From: a virus
Virus record (IMG/VR): IMGVR_UViG_3300034158_000030
Location: 1 to 53,367 of that record
DNA: 53,367 nt
Reading direction: 5' to 3' (one strand)
Under the pieces are notes generated by a model that saw only the letters and a list, made by a program, of their open reading frames with translations, was not told where the DNA came from and did no database searches. This document shows, in pieces, positions 44,395 to 53,367 of this stretch. The first letter of the stretch is position 1; each line of letters starts with the position of its first letter. Both the position numbers and the translations under genes were made by a program.

Positions 44395-47300
44395 CAGCGC
44401 AAGTGGCAGGGCAAATCGTCTACAACCTGGACGTCAACACAACTAAATTCGTCGCAGGGATGCGGACCGCAGACAGCGGACTCGCGAACCTCGGCCAGAA
44501 CATGGACAAGGCAGACAGCTCGGCACAGAAGCTCGGCGGCGGACTCAACAAGGTCACCGTGGCGCTTGGCGGTCTGGCATCAATCAAGGCCTTGCAGACC
44601 ATGCAGGCCATGTCCGAGGAGTTCACCGTCCTGCGCGCCAGAATCGACAGATTCTCGGGCGGCGTAGAGCAGGGCGCTGAAAACTATCAGCGCCTGCTAA
44701 ATATCTCCAGCAAGACCGGCTCGGATATGGCTACGGCCGTTAAGACCTGGGAGAGCCTGACGGGCGCCCTCCAGGAAATGGGCAAGTCTAACGACGACAT
44801 CGTAGGGCTGACTGATACGCTCTTGAAAATGGGCATCGTCGGCGGATCATCGGCCGAGGAAATGAAAAACGGCCTGCGCCAGTTGGGCCAATCGTTCTCG
44901 GGCGGGATCATCCGTGGCGAGGAGTTCAACAGCGTTCTGGAGAACACGCCGGAAATCGCTCGCCAGCTTGCAAAAGGCCTTGGCGTTCCGTTCTCCGAGC
45001 TTCGCAAAATGATGCTCGATAGCCAGCTCACTACCGAGGTAGTTTTCGATGCTCTGAAAAAGCGCACCGAGGCAATCGACGCTGACTTCGCCAAGATGCC
45101 GCGCACCGTTGCTCAGGCAACCAACGCCATCAAAAACGAGTTCGGCTCTGCGCTGTCGAAACTCGACCAGGAGTCGGGATTCTCGGTCAGCCTAGCCAAG
45201 GGCATCGACCTCGTTGCGTCCAAGATCGCAGGATTCGCTGGCGACGCCGCAGCAATGTCCGACGCCCTGGACATGATCGCCGGGGCCGCATCTTCTGTCG
45301 CGGCCGTCATTGCCGGTCGAGTCCTTACGTCGCTCGGCTCCTACATATACGCCCAAGGAACGGCCATTAAGGCGACCATGGCGGCAATCGAGGCCGGCAA
45401 GGCTCAGGCCGTCGGAGAGGTCAACAGAGCGCAGGCAATCCATGCGGGCAACCTGGCGGACCTGGAGCGGGCTAAAACCGCCGTATCGGCCGCAGCGGCC
45501 GGCGTATCGGCATCGAGGCAGGTTCAGGCGGCAGAGATTGCCCGCATGGAAACCGCTATCGCGTCGATCCAGGCCGAGAAGGCCCTTGAGGCGGTACGCC
45601 TGTCCGCGCAGATCACCGACAAAGGGCGCGCGGCCTCGATTGCTCGCATGGCTGAGCTGCAACGCGCACAGCTCGTGCTGACAGGTCAATTGACAGCGGC
45701 GCAAGCGACGCTCGCAGCCACCACGGTGTCCACGTCAACCGCAATGACCGTGGCGACCGAGGGCCGCGCCGTAGCAAGTGAAGCGGCGGCGGCATCAGCT
45801 CTGCGACTGGGAGCGGCAACGTCCGCTATGGCGGCGATCACGTCCGGCGCAACCGTCGTCATGAACGGGCTCAAAACCGCTATGGCGTTCCTCGGCGGGC
45901 CTATCGGCGTCGCAATGCTGGCGGCCCTGGCTATCTATCAGTTCGGGATCAAATCCGAGGAGGCCGCACCCAAGGCCGACCTACTGACCCAGTCCATCGA
46001 TGAGATGGGCAACGCCATGCTAAAGCTGAACCGGATCAAGGTCGCAGAACGCATCGACGAAATGAACAAGTCGCTTGATGCGGAGTCGATCAAGGCCTAC
46101 AACGCCCAAGCGGAGAGCCTGCGGAAAAACCTTGAGCAGTTCCCAGGATCTCCAAACGTCGCAAAATGGACAAAGGACCTTGCAGAGGCGGAAGGCAAGT
46201 CTGAGGAGGCTGAGAAGGGTCTAAAGGCACTCCAGGACAGGCTGAAAGCCATTGACGATGAGACCAAGAAGCGCGCAGGCGAGAAGCCGGCCGAGAAGGT
46301 CCACAAGACCAGCAGCGAAGACCAGCGGGTAATCGACAACCTCAAGGATCAGCGCGCCCTGGCGGCACTTGCTGGAGAGGCTCGCGCTCGACTGGCAGCG
46401 GAGCAGAAGCTTTCCGCGACCGCGACCGCCGAGGAAAAGAAAGCTGTAGGCGACTTGGCCGTAGAAATCTACAAGCTTGAGCAGGTCAAGAAGGACGGAA
46501 AGGAAGCCGAGAAGGACGCAAACAAACAGGCAGCCAAGGACGCTAAGGAGCTGGAGAAGGCGGCCAAGGAAGCAGTCAAGACCGCCGAGGAAAACTCGAA
46601 GGCGATCACCGACTACGCCGTATCCATCGGCATGGCCGCCATGAAAGGCGAGGACCTTGTACGCGCCCAAGCGGCAGCGAAACTAAACAAGTTCGCAACG
46701 CCAGAGGACGTAGCGACCATGGATGCGCTGGCCCGCGCCATGTACAAGGTGCAGCAGGCAGAGGAGAGCAGGAAGCTACTCGGCAGCGTCGACCCCATTG
46801 AAGGCGAGAACCAGGCGCACGCAAAAGAGCTGGCGGACCTTGAGCTACTCAACCAGCAAAAGCAATTGAGCAACGACCGATATCTTGAGCTCAAGAGCCT
46901 GGCAGAAGACGCGCACAGCCAGAAGCTCGCGGCAATTCGCGAGCAAGAATTCCGGGATATGTCGGCAAGCAACGAACTCATGATGGCGTCGCTTGACGCG
47001 CTGGGCTCCTCGGGTGCGCAGGCTATCAGCGGAATCCTGTCTGGAACTGGAGACCTCAAGAGCGCGCTAGCCGGGATCGCAAACACCGTGTTCAACACTG
47101 TGATTGGCTCGTTTACTCAAATGGGCGTCGAGTGGGTCAAGCAGGAAATTATCAAGCGTGCCGCCACCAAGGCGACCGAGGCCGCGCAGGTAGCCAGCAC
47201 GGCGGCGGTAACCACGGCACAGGTAGCCGCAACCGGGACCATCGCCTCGACCACTGTAGGCGCTGCGGCAGCTACCGGTCCAGCCGTAGCAACTGCAATG

Positions 47301-47747
47301 GCGCCTGCTGCGGGCCTGTCGTCTATCGCATCGTTCGGCGGCGCGGCGGTCATCGGGGGCGCTGCGCTTTTGGGTACAATGGCGCTGGCGAAGTCGTTCG
47401 GCGGCGGTCGTCGTTATGGCGGCGGCGTGAGTGCCGACAGCATGTACCAAGTAAACGAAGGTGGCGCGCCGGAGATTTTCAATTCCAGCGACGGCAAGCA
47501 GTACATGATGCCGAACACGCGAGGCGAGGTAGTAAGCAACGCAGACGCAACTAAGGGAGGCGGAAGCGGACAGGCCAGGCCTATCGAGATTCGGATCACG
47601 AACAACGGGAGCCAGGAGGTGACCGCAACCCAAACCAACCTGACAGAAAAGGACGTAATCGACATCGTTGTCGGCAACATGGCAAACGGCGGGGAAATCG
47701 CCCGCACAACGAATGCCATCACCGGCACAAACAGACAGGGAACATAA
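44391..47747 (+). CDS. tape measure protein
   Basis: A 1118-aa protein, the largest in the genome. Residues ~60-235 match the lambda-type tape measure N-terminal domain (LRARIDRFSGGVEQGAENYQ, LRQLGQSFSGGIIRGEEFNS, ENTPEIARQLAKGLGVPFSE). Long helical coils fill the centre, with a hydrophobic segment (MAFLGGPIGVAMLAALAIYQ, about 495-515). The C-terminal part is Ala/Thr-rich, then GGGRRYGGGVSADSMYQVNE, seen at tape measure ends. The length implies a long tail. Confidence 0.92.
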   Translation: MTAQVAGQIVYNLDVNTTKFVAGMRTADSGLANLGQNMDKADSSAQKLGGGLNKVTVALGGLASIKALQTMQAMSEEFTVLRARIDRFSGGVEQGAENYQRLLNISSKTGSDMATAVKTWESLTGALQEMGKSNDDIVGLTDTLLKMGIVGGSSAEEMKNGLRQLGQSFSGGIIRGEEFNSVLENTPEIARQLAKGLGVPFSELRKMMLDSQLTTEVVFDALKKRTEAIDADFAKMPRTVAQATNAIKNEFGSALSKLDQESGFSVSLAKGIDLVASKIAGFAGDAAAMSDALDMIAGAASSVAAVIAGRVLTSLGSYIYAQGTAIKATMAAIEAGKAQAVGEVNRAQAIHAGNLADLERAKTAVSAAAAGVSASRQVQAAEIARMETAIASIQAEKALEAVRLSAQITDKGRAASIARMAELQRAQLVLTGQLTAAQATLAATTVSTSTAMTVATEGRAVASEAAAASALRLGAATSAMAAITSGATVVMNGLKTAMAFLGGPIGVAMLAALAIYQFGIKSEEAAPKADLLTQSIDEMGNAMLKLNRIKVAERIDEMNKSLDAESIKAYNAQAESLRKNLEQFPGSPNVAKWTKDLAEAEGKSEEAEKGLKALQDRLKAIDDETKKRAGEKPAEKVHKTSSEDQRVIDNLKDQRALAALAGEARARLAAEQKLSATATAEEKKAVGDLAVEIYKLEQVKKDGKEAEKDANKQAAKDAKELEKAAKEAVKTAEENSKAITDYAVSIGMAAMKGEDLVRAQAAAKLNKFATPEDVATMDALARAMYKVQQAEESRKLLGSVDPIEGENQAHAKELADLELLNQQKQLSNDRYLELKSLAEDAHSQKLAAIREQEFRDMSASNELMMASLDALGSSGAQAISGILSGTGDLKSALAGIANTVFNTVIGSFTQMGVEWVKQEIIKRAATKATEAAQVASTAAVTTAQVAATGTIASTTVGAAAATGPAVATAMAPAAGLSSIASFGGAAVIGGAALLGTMALAKSFGGGRRYGGGVSADSMYQVNEGGAPEIFNSSDGKQYMMPNTRGEVVSNADATKGGGSGQARPIEIRITNNGSQEVTATQTNLTEKDVIDIVVGNMANGGEIARTTNAITGTNRQGT

Positions 47748-47753
47748 AGCACA

Positions 47754-48239
47754 ATGTCACTACTCGAACAGATATGCGCAAGCGGCGGGGATCAAGCCGT
47801 CATCGACAGTCTTGAGCTGTCTTGCCCTATCTGGACGGGGCCTCAGCGCCTTGTCCAGGGGTTTGAAGACCTATCACTAGGGTTCGGCAATGGCTCCTAC
47901 GCGCTATTCCGAGCCGTTCCGCTAGGGATCGTCCTGCCGGCTCGAAGTAACAGCCCGAACCAGAAACTGACGTTCGCAATCGACAACGTCCTTGGCGAGG
48001 CTCAGCGACTGGTTGACCAGGCGCTAGCCGAGAATGCGCCTATCAAGATGACGTTCCGCCGCTATGTCGAGGGCAACCTTTATGGGCCTGCCGAGGTTCC
48101 GTTTGTTGCGACGGTGCTAGGCGGCGGCATCAAGGGAACAACTATCCAACTGAACGCGGGGTTCCATAACTTGCTCGACTACCGATACCCTCGCGACACC
48201 TACGACCTCGACTACGTCCCGGACCTTGCTTACGTATGA
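47754..48239 (+). CDS. DUF1833-like minor tail protein
   Basis: A 161-aa protein right after the tape measure, the gpM/L position. LELSCPIWTGPQRLVQGFED, AEVPFVATVLGGGIKGTTIQ, and HNLLDYRYPRDTYDLDYVP at the end match DUF1833 tail proteins, which form part of the baseplate hub. ATGA overlap with the next gene. Confidence 0.8.
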   Translation: MSLLEQICASGGDQAVIDSLELSCPIWTGPQRLVQGFEDLSLGFGNGSYALFRAVPLGIVLPARSNSPNQKLTFAIDNVLGEAQRLVDQALAENAPIKMTFRRYVEGNLYGPAEVPFVATVLGGGIKGTTIQLNAGFHNLLDYRYPRDTYDLDYVPDLAYV

Positions 48240-48634
48240 ATTGGATCAATGATTACATGCTCAGCGTCAAGTACGTTGACGGCGGACGCGGGCCAACCGA
48301 GTTTGATTGCTGGGGCCTGGCTCGCGAGGTCCGACACAAGCACTGCGGAAAGCGCCTGCTACCGAGCTGGGGCCACCTGCGAAACAACAACCCGAAAGAG
48401 TTCACCCGAGCCTATCGAGCCGAATCCGCCGCCATGGAGGCATGCCAGCCCGAGCACGGGGCGATTGCAGCGGTTTTCATCAACTCGCTGTGCGTCCATG
48501 TCGGGGTTGTCATTGAAGTGCCAGGGATAGGCCTGTGGGCGCTTGAGATAAACCCCGGTAAAGGCGCCTCATTTAAGCGCGTGTTAGAATTCCAGGCTCA
48601 ATACCTCAAGGTGATCTATTACCGTGACAATTAA
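48236..48634 (+). CDS. NlpC/P60-type tail tip hydrolase
   Basis: A 132-aa protein with FDCWGLAREV (Cys25) and SLCVHVGVVIEV (His88), the catalytic pair of NlpC/P60 cysteine peptidases, as in lambda gpK. It would cut peptide links in peptidoglycan during DNA entry. It precedes the tip protein gene. Confidence 0.86.
   Translation: MNWINDYMLSVKYVDGGRGPTEFDCWGLAREVRHKHCGKRLLPSWGHLRNNNPKEFTRAYRAESAAMEACQPEHGAIAAVFINSLCVHVGVVIEVPGIGLWALEINPGKGASFKRVLEFQAQYLKVIYYRDN
48582..48590 (+). promoter_or_regulatory. late promoter, tip protein
   Basis: TGTTAGAAT inside the end of the hydrolase gene, 33 bases before the start at 48624. Confidence 0.6.
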
Positions 48635-51600
48635 AGTGTTCTCCTCGAAGTTCTGCGATGAACCGACAGAGATTTATCAGTCGGACGCACCGACGGTGGG
48701 CGCCTGGCTGTCCGATAATATCAAGTCGTACCAGCGGCACCTGACCCAACAATTCAGCGTTTGCGTTAACGGAAAGCGAATCTGTCAAGCCGCTTGGCAT
48801 GACCACCTTGTGTCGACGCTGGATGACATTTGTATCACTGTAGAGCCGAAGGGTACAGAGTTATTTTTTGGTGGCCTGCTTCTTGTGGCAACCAGGATGA
48901 TGACGCCCAAGATTCCAAAGCTCAACAGCGCCGCGACCAAGACCGGCAAGGACCTCGATCAAGCGTCGATCAAGGGCAACAAAATCAAGCTCAATGATGT
49001 TCGGCCGGACATCGCCGGCCTGAACAAGGTGTACCCGAACGTCATAAAGCCGCCTCACCGATACTTCGCGGGCAAGCGCAACCAGCGCGTAAAGCTTTGC
49101 CTCGACATCGGCAAGGGCTATCACAGCATTCAGCCGAGCGACATCATGATCGGCGACACGCCGCTTCTGAGTCTTGGCGACGACGCTAACTGGAAGATCT
49201 ATCAGCCTGGGCAGTCCCTGGCTGCCGATGACCGCGCCGAGTGGTGGCACGATGTCGTCGAGGTTGGTGCCGGCTCTAACGGCTCATCAGGTCTTGAGCT
49301 GGCCTTGTCCGACCCTCTTACCGAGAGCTACGTCGCTAGCGTCCATCAGCTCAGCAATTTCATTGTTTCTATCCCGGCCGGCGCCGGCTCGTTCCCGGCT
49401 GACTGGGCATCCGGCCTGATTGTCAGAATCGAGGCCCCATATCAATACGAGGTGCTCGATGGCCCTCGCGACATTATCAAGGGTATGGCGCTGCAAATGC
49501 TCGCCCCTGTAGTCGGCCAACAGATTGAGATTTACGGACCAATAAATAGCGGTTTTTTCACCGTCGATAGCTACGTGCCGCACTCGCCAGAAGTGCCAGG
49601 TGCTCCAGGTCGCGTTTCCAAGCTGACCGGATCTGCGCCACCATCGCGCTACGACTTCGACGCGACCCCTATCAGCTTCACGCTGTCGCTCGGAACAACT
49701 AGCTACCCGCTGACGATCAACACGGCAGTCACAAACCTCGCGGGGCTTGCTGCGGCAATCAACACGGCAAAAGGGTCGGCACCGATCAACGCCACCGGAG
49801 AAGGCGGCGTTATCGTCATCCGCCAAACCGGAACGCCTGACGGCAGGTCGCTTAACCTGATCGGCGGGGCCGATGTTTTCGGCGGATCACCTGGAGTTGT
49901 TTCCGGCGTAGCTGCGAGCGCGCCGACTCCAGAGGTCATTCCGCAAATGACCCTAAACCTTTCTGATGGGTCGCCAGCGGCAAGCCTTGCTCTAGGCCCT
50001 ATGGCGGCGGCAATTGGCCCGGCAGGCCTTAGGTATAGACTTTCTGCGGCGAGCTCTACAAGCCTGACCGTTGGGCGCCTAACCTCTACCGGATCGCCTG
50101 ATACATCATTCCCGGGCTTTCAGTTCCTTGAAACTCAGGCCGCAGTGATAAGGCTTGACCCGTCGAATATGGTTGGCGGCTATCGAGGTCCGTTCGTGGC
50201 GTGCCCCGAGGGCGAGAAGACGACTCGCCTTGAGTGGGATACATTCCACCCGCAAGGCCTGTGCGGTATCGGTCGAGAGGGGCAAATCTATGAGGTCAAC
50301 GCCTATCACACGCTCGAATATCGAGACGTTGAGACGGCTGGGGCCTGGACGGCGATAGACCGGCAGCACCGAAGCGGATCGCTAGACTCGTGCGGCTTCA
50401 CTGACTTTGTCGACCTACCATACCCGATGAGACCAGAGGTTCGGATCATCAAGCGATTCGTGAGCCAGCCAGGGCGCACAGACAACGAGAAGAAAGACGC
50501 CACTGTATGGTACGGCATGAGGGCTCGCCTGAGCGGCGCAACGTCCTACCCCGACAGCACGACCATAGTTCTGTCCGTTCGCGGCGGTGACAGGCTTTCA
50601 GCTCAGGCTGAACAGCTTGTATGGCTCAAGACAACCAGAATGCTGCCAGTGCGTCGCGGCGGGGTTTGGCAGCCACGCGAAGCGACACGCGATATCGTGC
50701 CGTTCTGCCTGTACGTGCTGAAAGCCGTTGGTTACACGGACGCGGATCTTGACCTTGCCGAGTGGGATAGGCTCGATGAGTTCTGGCGCGCACGCGGAGA
50801 CACATACGACAAGATCCACAACTCAGCTAGCACCGTCCTGCAAATTATCGAGGATTGCCTAGCGGTCGGGTTCGCTGAAATCACGGTTAAAAACGGCCTG
50901 ATCAGTTTGGTGCGTGATGAGCCTCAGCTGTTCTACAAGTCGCTCTACACGGTCGACGCGATGGCCTTGGGCAACGAGCTTGATATCCGCTTTGACGCGG
51001 TACGCCTGGACGATTACGACGGCGTCGACGTCGAGTACATGGACGGCGTCAAGTGGCAGGTCGCTACTGTCAAGTGCAGGTTCGTCGGGGAGCCCGCGGC
51101 AAAGCGCGTGCTCAAGGTAAAGGTCGACGGGATCACCGACAAGACCAAGGCGTATCAGTTTGGCATGCGCCGGCTGCGAGACCTGAGATACCGCAGGAAA
51201 ACGTTCTCGTGGGGAACCCACATGGACGCCCTGAACAGCAACTTTGGCGACTATGTCCAGGTAGCAGGGGATACGCCAGGCTACTCGCAATCCACCGTAA
51301 TGGAGGCATACGACGCGGCGTCAAGGACTGTAACGGCTACCGAGGCGCTCAACTGGGCGGACTTCACGCCACCATATTTCATGTCGATCAGGACGCACGA
51401 CGGGAAGTGTTTTGGTCCGCTTCGGGTAACCCCAGTCGGAGAGTACGGCGCACAGCTTGAGCTGCCGCTGAACTTCACGCCGATACTGGACAACCCGAAC
51501 AGCATAATGCGCCCCCTGATCCTGCTGGGGGTTGGCTACTCAGTACAGATCACCGACATCAAGCCGAACGGTACGGACGCCGCCACGGTAGAGGCAAAAA

Positions 51601-51650
51601 TCTACGCGCCAGAGGTCTACCTAGACGACGACTCGCCAGTTCCCGCGTAG
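48624..51650 (+). CDS. TipJ-type tail tip/host specificity protein
   Basis: A 1008-aa protein of the lambda gpJ/TipJ class, in the expected place after the NlpC/P60 gene. An N-terminal domain (VFSSKFCDEPTEIYQSD) is followed by FFGGLLLVATRMMTPKIPKL, a hydrophobic stretch near residues 80-95. Fibronectin-like insertions occur at ~320-480, a GPFVACPEGEKTTRLEWD motif near 520-540, and hub domains to the end. It binds the host receptor or supports the spikes. Confidence 0.88.
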   Translation: MTIKVFSSKFCDEPTEIYQSDAPTVGAWLSDNIKSYQRHLTQQFSVCVNGKRICQAAWHDHLVSTLDDICITVEPKGTELFFGGLLLVATRMMTPKIPKLNSAATKTGKDLDQASIKGNKIKLNDVRPDIAGLNKVYPNVIKPPHRYFAGKRNQRVKLCLDIGKGYHSIQPSDIMIGDTPLLSLGDDANWKIYQPGQSLAADDRAEWWHDVVEVGAGSNGSSGLELALSDPLTESYVASVHQLSNFIVSIPAGAGSFPADWASGLIVRIEAPYQYEVLDGPRDIIKGMALQMLAPVVGQQIEIYGPINSGFFTVDSYVPHSPEVPGAPGRVSKLTGSAPPSRYDFDATPISFTLSLGTTSYPLTINTAVTNLAGLAAAINTAKGSAPINATGEGGVIVIRQTGTPDGRSLNLIGGADVFGGSPGVVSGVAASAPTPEVIPQMTLNLSDGSPAASLALGPMAAAIGPAGLRYRLSAASSTSLTVGRLTSTGSPDTSFPGFQFLETQAAVIRLDPSNMVGGYRGPFVACPEGEKTTRLEWDTFHPQGLCGIGREGQIYEVNAYHTLEYRDVETAGAWTAIDRQHRSGSLDSCGFTDFVDLPYPMRPEVRIIKRFVSQPGRTDNEKKDATVWYGMRARLSGATSYPDSTTIVLSVRGGDRLSAQAEQLVWLKTTRMLPVRRGGVWQPREATRDIVPFCLYVLKAVGYTDADLDLAEWDRLDEFWRARGDTYDKIHNSASTVLQIIEDCLAVGFAEITVKNGLISLVRDEPQLFYKSLYTVDAMALGNELDIRFDAVRLDDYDGVDVEYMDGVKWQVATVKCRFVGEPAAKRVLKVKVDGITDKTKAYQFGMRRLRDLRYRRKTFSWGTHMDALNSNFGDYVQVAGDTPGYSQSTVMEAYDAASRTVTATEALNWADFTPPYFMSIRTHDGKCFGPLRVTPVGEYGAQLELPLNFTPILDNPNSIMRPLILLGVGYSVQITDIKPNGTDAATVEAKIYAPEVYLDDDSPVPA

Positions 51651-51659
51651 TGGTACAAT
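51651..51659 (+). promoter_or_regulatory. late promoter, tailspike module
   Basis: TGGTACAAT directly after the tip protein stop, 27 bases before the GTG start at 51687. Confidence 0.68.
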
Positions 51660-51686
51660 GCAAAACCGATGAATGGAGGTTGACAA

Positions 51687-52154
51687 GTGGCTTTACCCGT
51701 ATACCCAGTCGGCCTACCGCTCGGCCTGCAAAGCGGGCGCTCATACCGGACCGCGTCCAATGTGAAGCGCTCGCTACTCGCTACCGGCCGCGCAAAGCAG
51801 CGTCGACTTTATACCGACGTGCCGACCTACGCCAAAATATCCTGGCTCCTCACTGATGAGCAGACACAGCTATTCGAGGGGTTCTGCCGTGACGCGCTAA
51901 AGGATTGCGTGAACTGGTTCGTGGTCCCGCTTCGCACCCCGCTAGGCCTCGGAGGCCACACCGTTCGATTCACTGACGGTTACGACGGGCCGGCAGACGC
52001 TGGGCCTGGCCTTTGGCGGATATCGGGAGAGCTCGAATTCCTAAAGCGGCCGCTTATCCCGGTTGGCGAGTGGGAATTCCCAGGCGACATACTTTTCAGC
52101 AAGTTGCTTGACAAGACAATTAACGTGGAGTGGCCGAAACATGACGACATTTAA
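51687..52154 (+). CDS. 155-aa tail-associated protein
   Basis: GTG start with GGAGG upstream. Compact alpha/beta protein (YAKISWLLTDEQTQLFEGFC, RTPLGLGGHTVRFTDGYDG, LWRISGELEFLKRPLIP). It lies between tip and tailspike genes and overlaps the latter by 14 bases, so a spike adaptor role is likely. No family name is assigned. Confidence 0.72.
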   Translation: MALPVYPVGLPLGLQSGRSYRTASNVKRSLLATGRAKQRRLYTDVPTYAKISWLLTDEQTQLFEGFCRDALKDCVNWFVVPLRTPLGLGGHTVRFTDGYDGPADAGPGLWRISGELEFLKRPLIPVGEWEFPGDILFSKLLDKTINVEWPKHDDI

Positions 52155-53367
52155 CACCGGAAACGCCGTGCCCTCAGGGGATGCGCGGGACCGCTTTGAC
52201 AACTCTCAAACGCTTGATGAGGTCGTATCCGGCAATCAGACGCACTACAGAAACAGGATTGGCGTTTACGTCATGTCGCTGTTCGGGATGAAAGCCACAT
52301 TTGAGAGCGATCAAGCGAACAGAAAGCTTGAATTCGATACGCTCATGCTGTCCATGGGTTACATGGATATCGGCGACTATGATTCCGGCCCGCTGAGCAT
52401 CACGAGCAGGAATCAGGTGTTCAAGAAAGACGGCGAGCTGTGGAAGGCGGGTCCAAGCGTGACGCTTCCGTTTTCTACGTCCGGTAACTGGGCGGTCGAC
52501 AAGGTCGGGATGCTGGCGGTTGGCGATAACTCCCTGAGACAGCAGATCGCGTCCGGTTCCGGAAGCGGGATCATTGGTTATCTGCGCGCAAAAGTTGGCG
52601 CAGTCTTCAGGACCGCTCAAAGCAAGTTCGAGGAGGATGTAACTCCTACCGACTTCGGGGCATCCCCGTCAGGAATTGCCGACGCTACGACAGCGTTTGA
52701 CGCATTGCAGGCCGCATACTCGGGCAGGATCATCGACCTCAAGGGTGGCACTTTCGCGGTGTCGGCAATTCCATCAGGGAATACCTATGTAAACGGGTTT
52801 TTCAACCTTGGCGGAACGATCTATAATGCTGCGCAGGACTCTACCGCAATCGGCAGCGCAACCGACACAGGAGGATTGATCCCTGCCTATAACGGCGGGA
52901 CGCAAGGAACTCCAACGCTCCCAGGTCGGGACACGGTATTCAACCGCGTAATCATCGCGTGCAGCAATTGCCGGGTGCTTTTTGTTCGGGGCGCCGCAAT
53001 CGCCTCGATTTACACCTGGGTCAAGGCAAACGTAGGCTTTGCGGCCGCAGCTCGACAGTGCGTCGTTAACGGCCCTCAAGCTTCCGCAATATCGTCCGAG
53101 GAATGCCAGTCCTATGGATTCCGAGCTGTTCATTACGGGTCGGTATTCTGCAAGGCCATGGTCTCATCCGGAGGAAGCTTTGTAAGTCGCCTTGGCCGCC
53201 TTGGCGGCTCCTACGTCGCCCTCGTGGCAACTAACACATGCCGAATCGGCAACGGACGGAATGCTCGACTGATCGTAACCGTTACAGCCGGCCAGGTATC
53301 CGGCGTCGCAATTGCCGACGGTGGGTCAGGGTACAATCCAGAGACAATCATTCTCGAATTCGAGGAC
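52141..53367 (+). CDS. tailspike, N-terminal part (continues at 183-1469)
   Basis: Open to the window end; joined across the circle it makes about 837 aa. Residues 4-45 (NAVPSGDARDRFDNSQTLDE, then HYRNRIG) form the classical fibre/spike N-terminal motif that binds the tail. Residues ~90-125 (QVFKKDGELWKAGPSVTLPF) complete the anchor. TPTDFGASPSGIADATTAFD (about 172-191) starts a pectate-lyase-like beta-helix. The second half and C-terminal autoprotease lie at 1-1469. Depolymerase activity is possible but unproven. Confidence 0.87.
   Translation, partial: MTTFNTGNAVPSGDARDRFDNSQTLDEVVSGNQTHYRNRIGVYVMSLFGMKATFESDQANRKLEFDTLMLSMGYMDIGDYDSGPLSITSRNQVFKKDGELWKAGPSVTLPFSTSGNWAVDKVGMLAVGDNSLRQQIASGSGSGIIGYLRAKVGAVFRTAQSKFEEDVTPTDFGASPSGIADATTAFDALQAAYSGRIIDLKGGTFAVSAIPSGNTYVNGFFNLGGTIYNAAQDSTAIGSATDTGGLIPAYNGGTQGTPTLPGRDTVFNRVIIACSNCRVLFVRGAAIASIYTWVKANVGFAAAARQCVVNGPQASAISSEECQSYGFRAVHYGSVFCKAMVSSGGSFVSRLGRLGGSYVALVATNTCRIGNGRNARLIVTVTAGQVSGVAIADGGSGYNPETIILEFED
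53186..53367. repeat. terminal overlap, right copy
   Basis: Matches bases 1-182 with one synonymous difference (53313 T against 128 C). Confidence 0.95.

Noticed and set aside
1-53367. Temperate phage with integrase and attachment site
   Set aside because: No integrase, excisionase or transposase motif found; two HTH proteins and a ParB-like protein alone do not prove lysogeny.

Overview
The window is one complete tailed-phage genome cut open at an arbitrary point. Bases 53186-53367 repeat bases 1-182 with a single mismatch, and the same reading frame runs through both copies, so the ends join into a circle of about 53.2 kb. The gene set is that of a siphovirus: long tape measure, tail tube, TipJ-type tip protein, small and large terminase, DUF2213-type protease/scaffold. 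High GC, sigma70-like promoters, a lambda-type endolysin, overlapping Rz/Rz1-type spanins and a lipobox point to a Gram-negative gammaproteobacterial host. The gene mix is Pseudomonas-phage-like, but the host genus is an inference. I see no integrase or transposase.

Layout. (1) 52141 through the circle join to 1469: tailspike with a self-cleaving C-terminal chaperone domain. (2) 1481-3975: a two-gene minus unit, the plus-strand lysis genes (endolysin, a 37-aa protein, i-spanin, o-spanin), and a minus cassette of a tiny P-loop protein, a membrane protein and a cysteine-rich protein joined by 4-base overlaps. (3) 4049-9754, minus: replication and recombination genes (Sak4-like ATPase, SSB, dUTPase, YqaJ-type exonuclease, SF2 helicase, VRR-NUC nuclease). 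(4) 9907-12843, plus: primase-polymerase/helicase and an unknown gene. (5) 12844-13331: non-coding, with GATATCTC-type repeats beside an AT-rich stretch, a candidate origin or operator array. (6) 13332-29202, plus: about 40 small, mostly overlapping early genes, including two XRE-type regulators, an EF-Ts-like domain protein, a papain-like peptidase candidate, a ParB-like protein, a nucleotidyltransferase-like protein and a DnaQ-fold exonuclease. (7) 29203-30210: four tRNA genes (Asp, Gly, Ser, Arg) interleaved with structured non-coding segments, one of which looks like a tRNA with a large anticodon-loop insertion. (8) 30249-53367: virion genes. The portal and MuF-type genes lie on the minus strand between terminase and protease, which are on the plus strand.

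Regulation. Virion transcription units mostly carry an extended -10 box (TGN-TAGAAT, TGN-TACAAT or TGN-TATCAT) about 28-34 bases before the start codon, with no clear -35. Early units carry TTGACA-like -35 boxes. Three early promoters share a near-identical spacer containing TGAATTGACA. Several early promoters place the -10 inside or beside a perfect inverted repeat, one of which is also a good terminator for the upstream transcript. Most early genes are linked by ATGA, TAATG or GTGA overlaps, which implies translational coupling.
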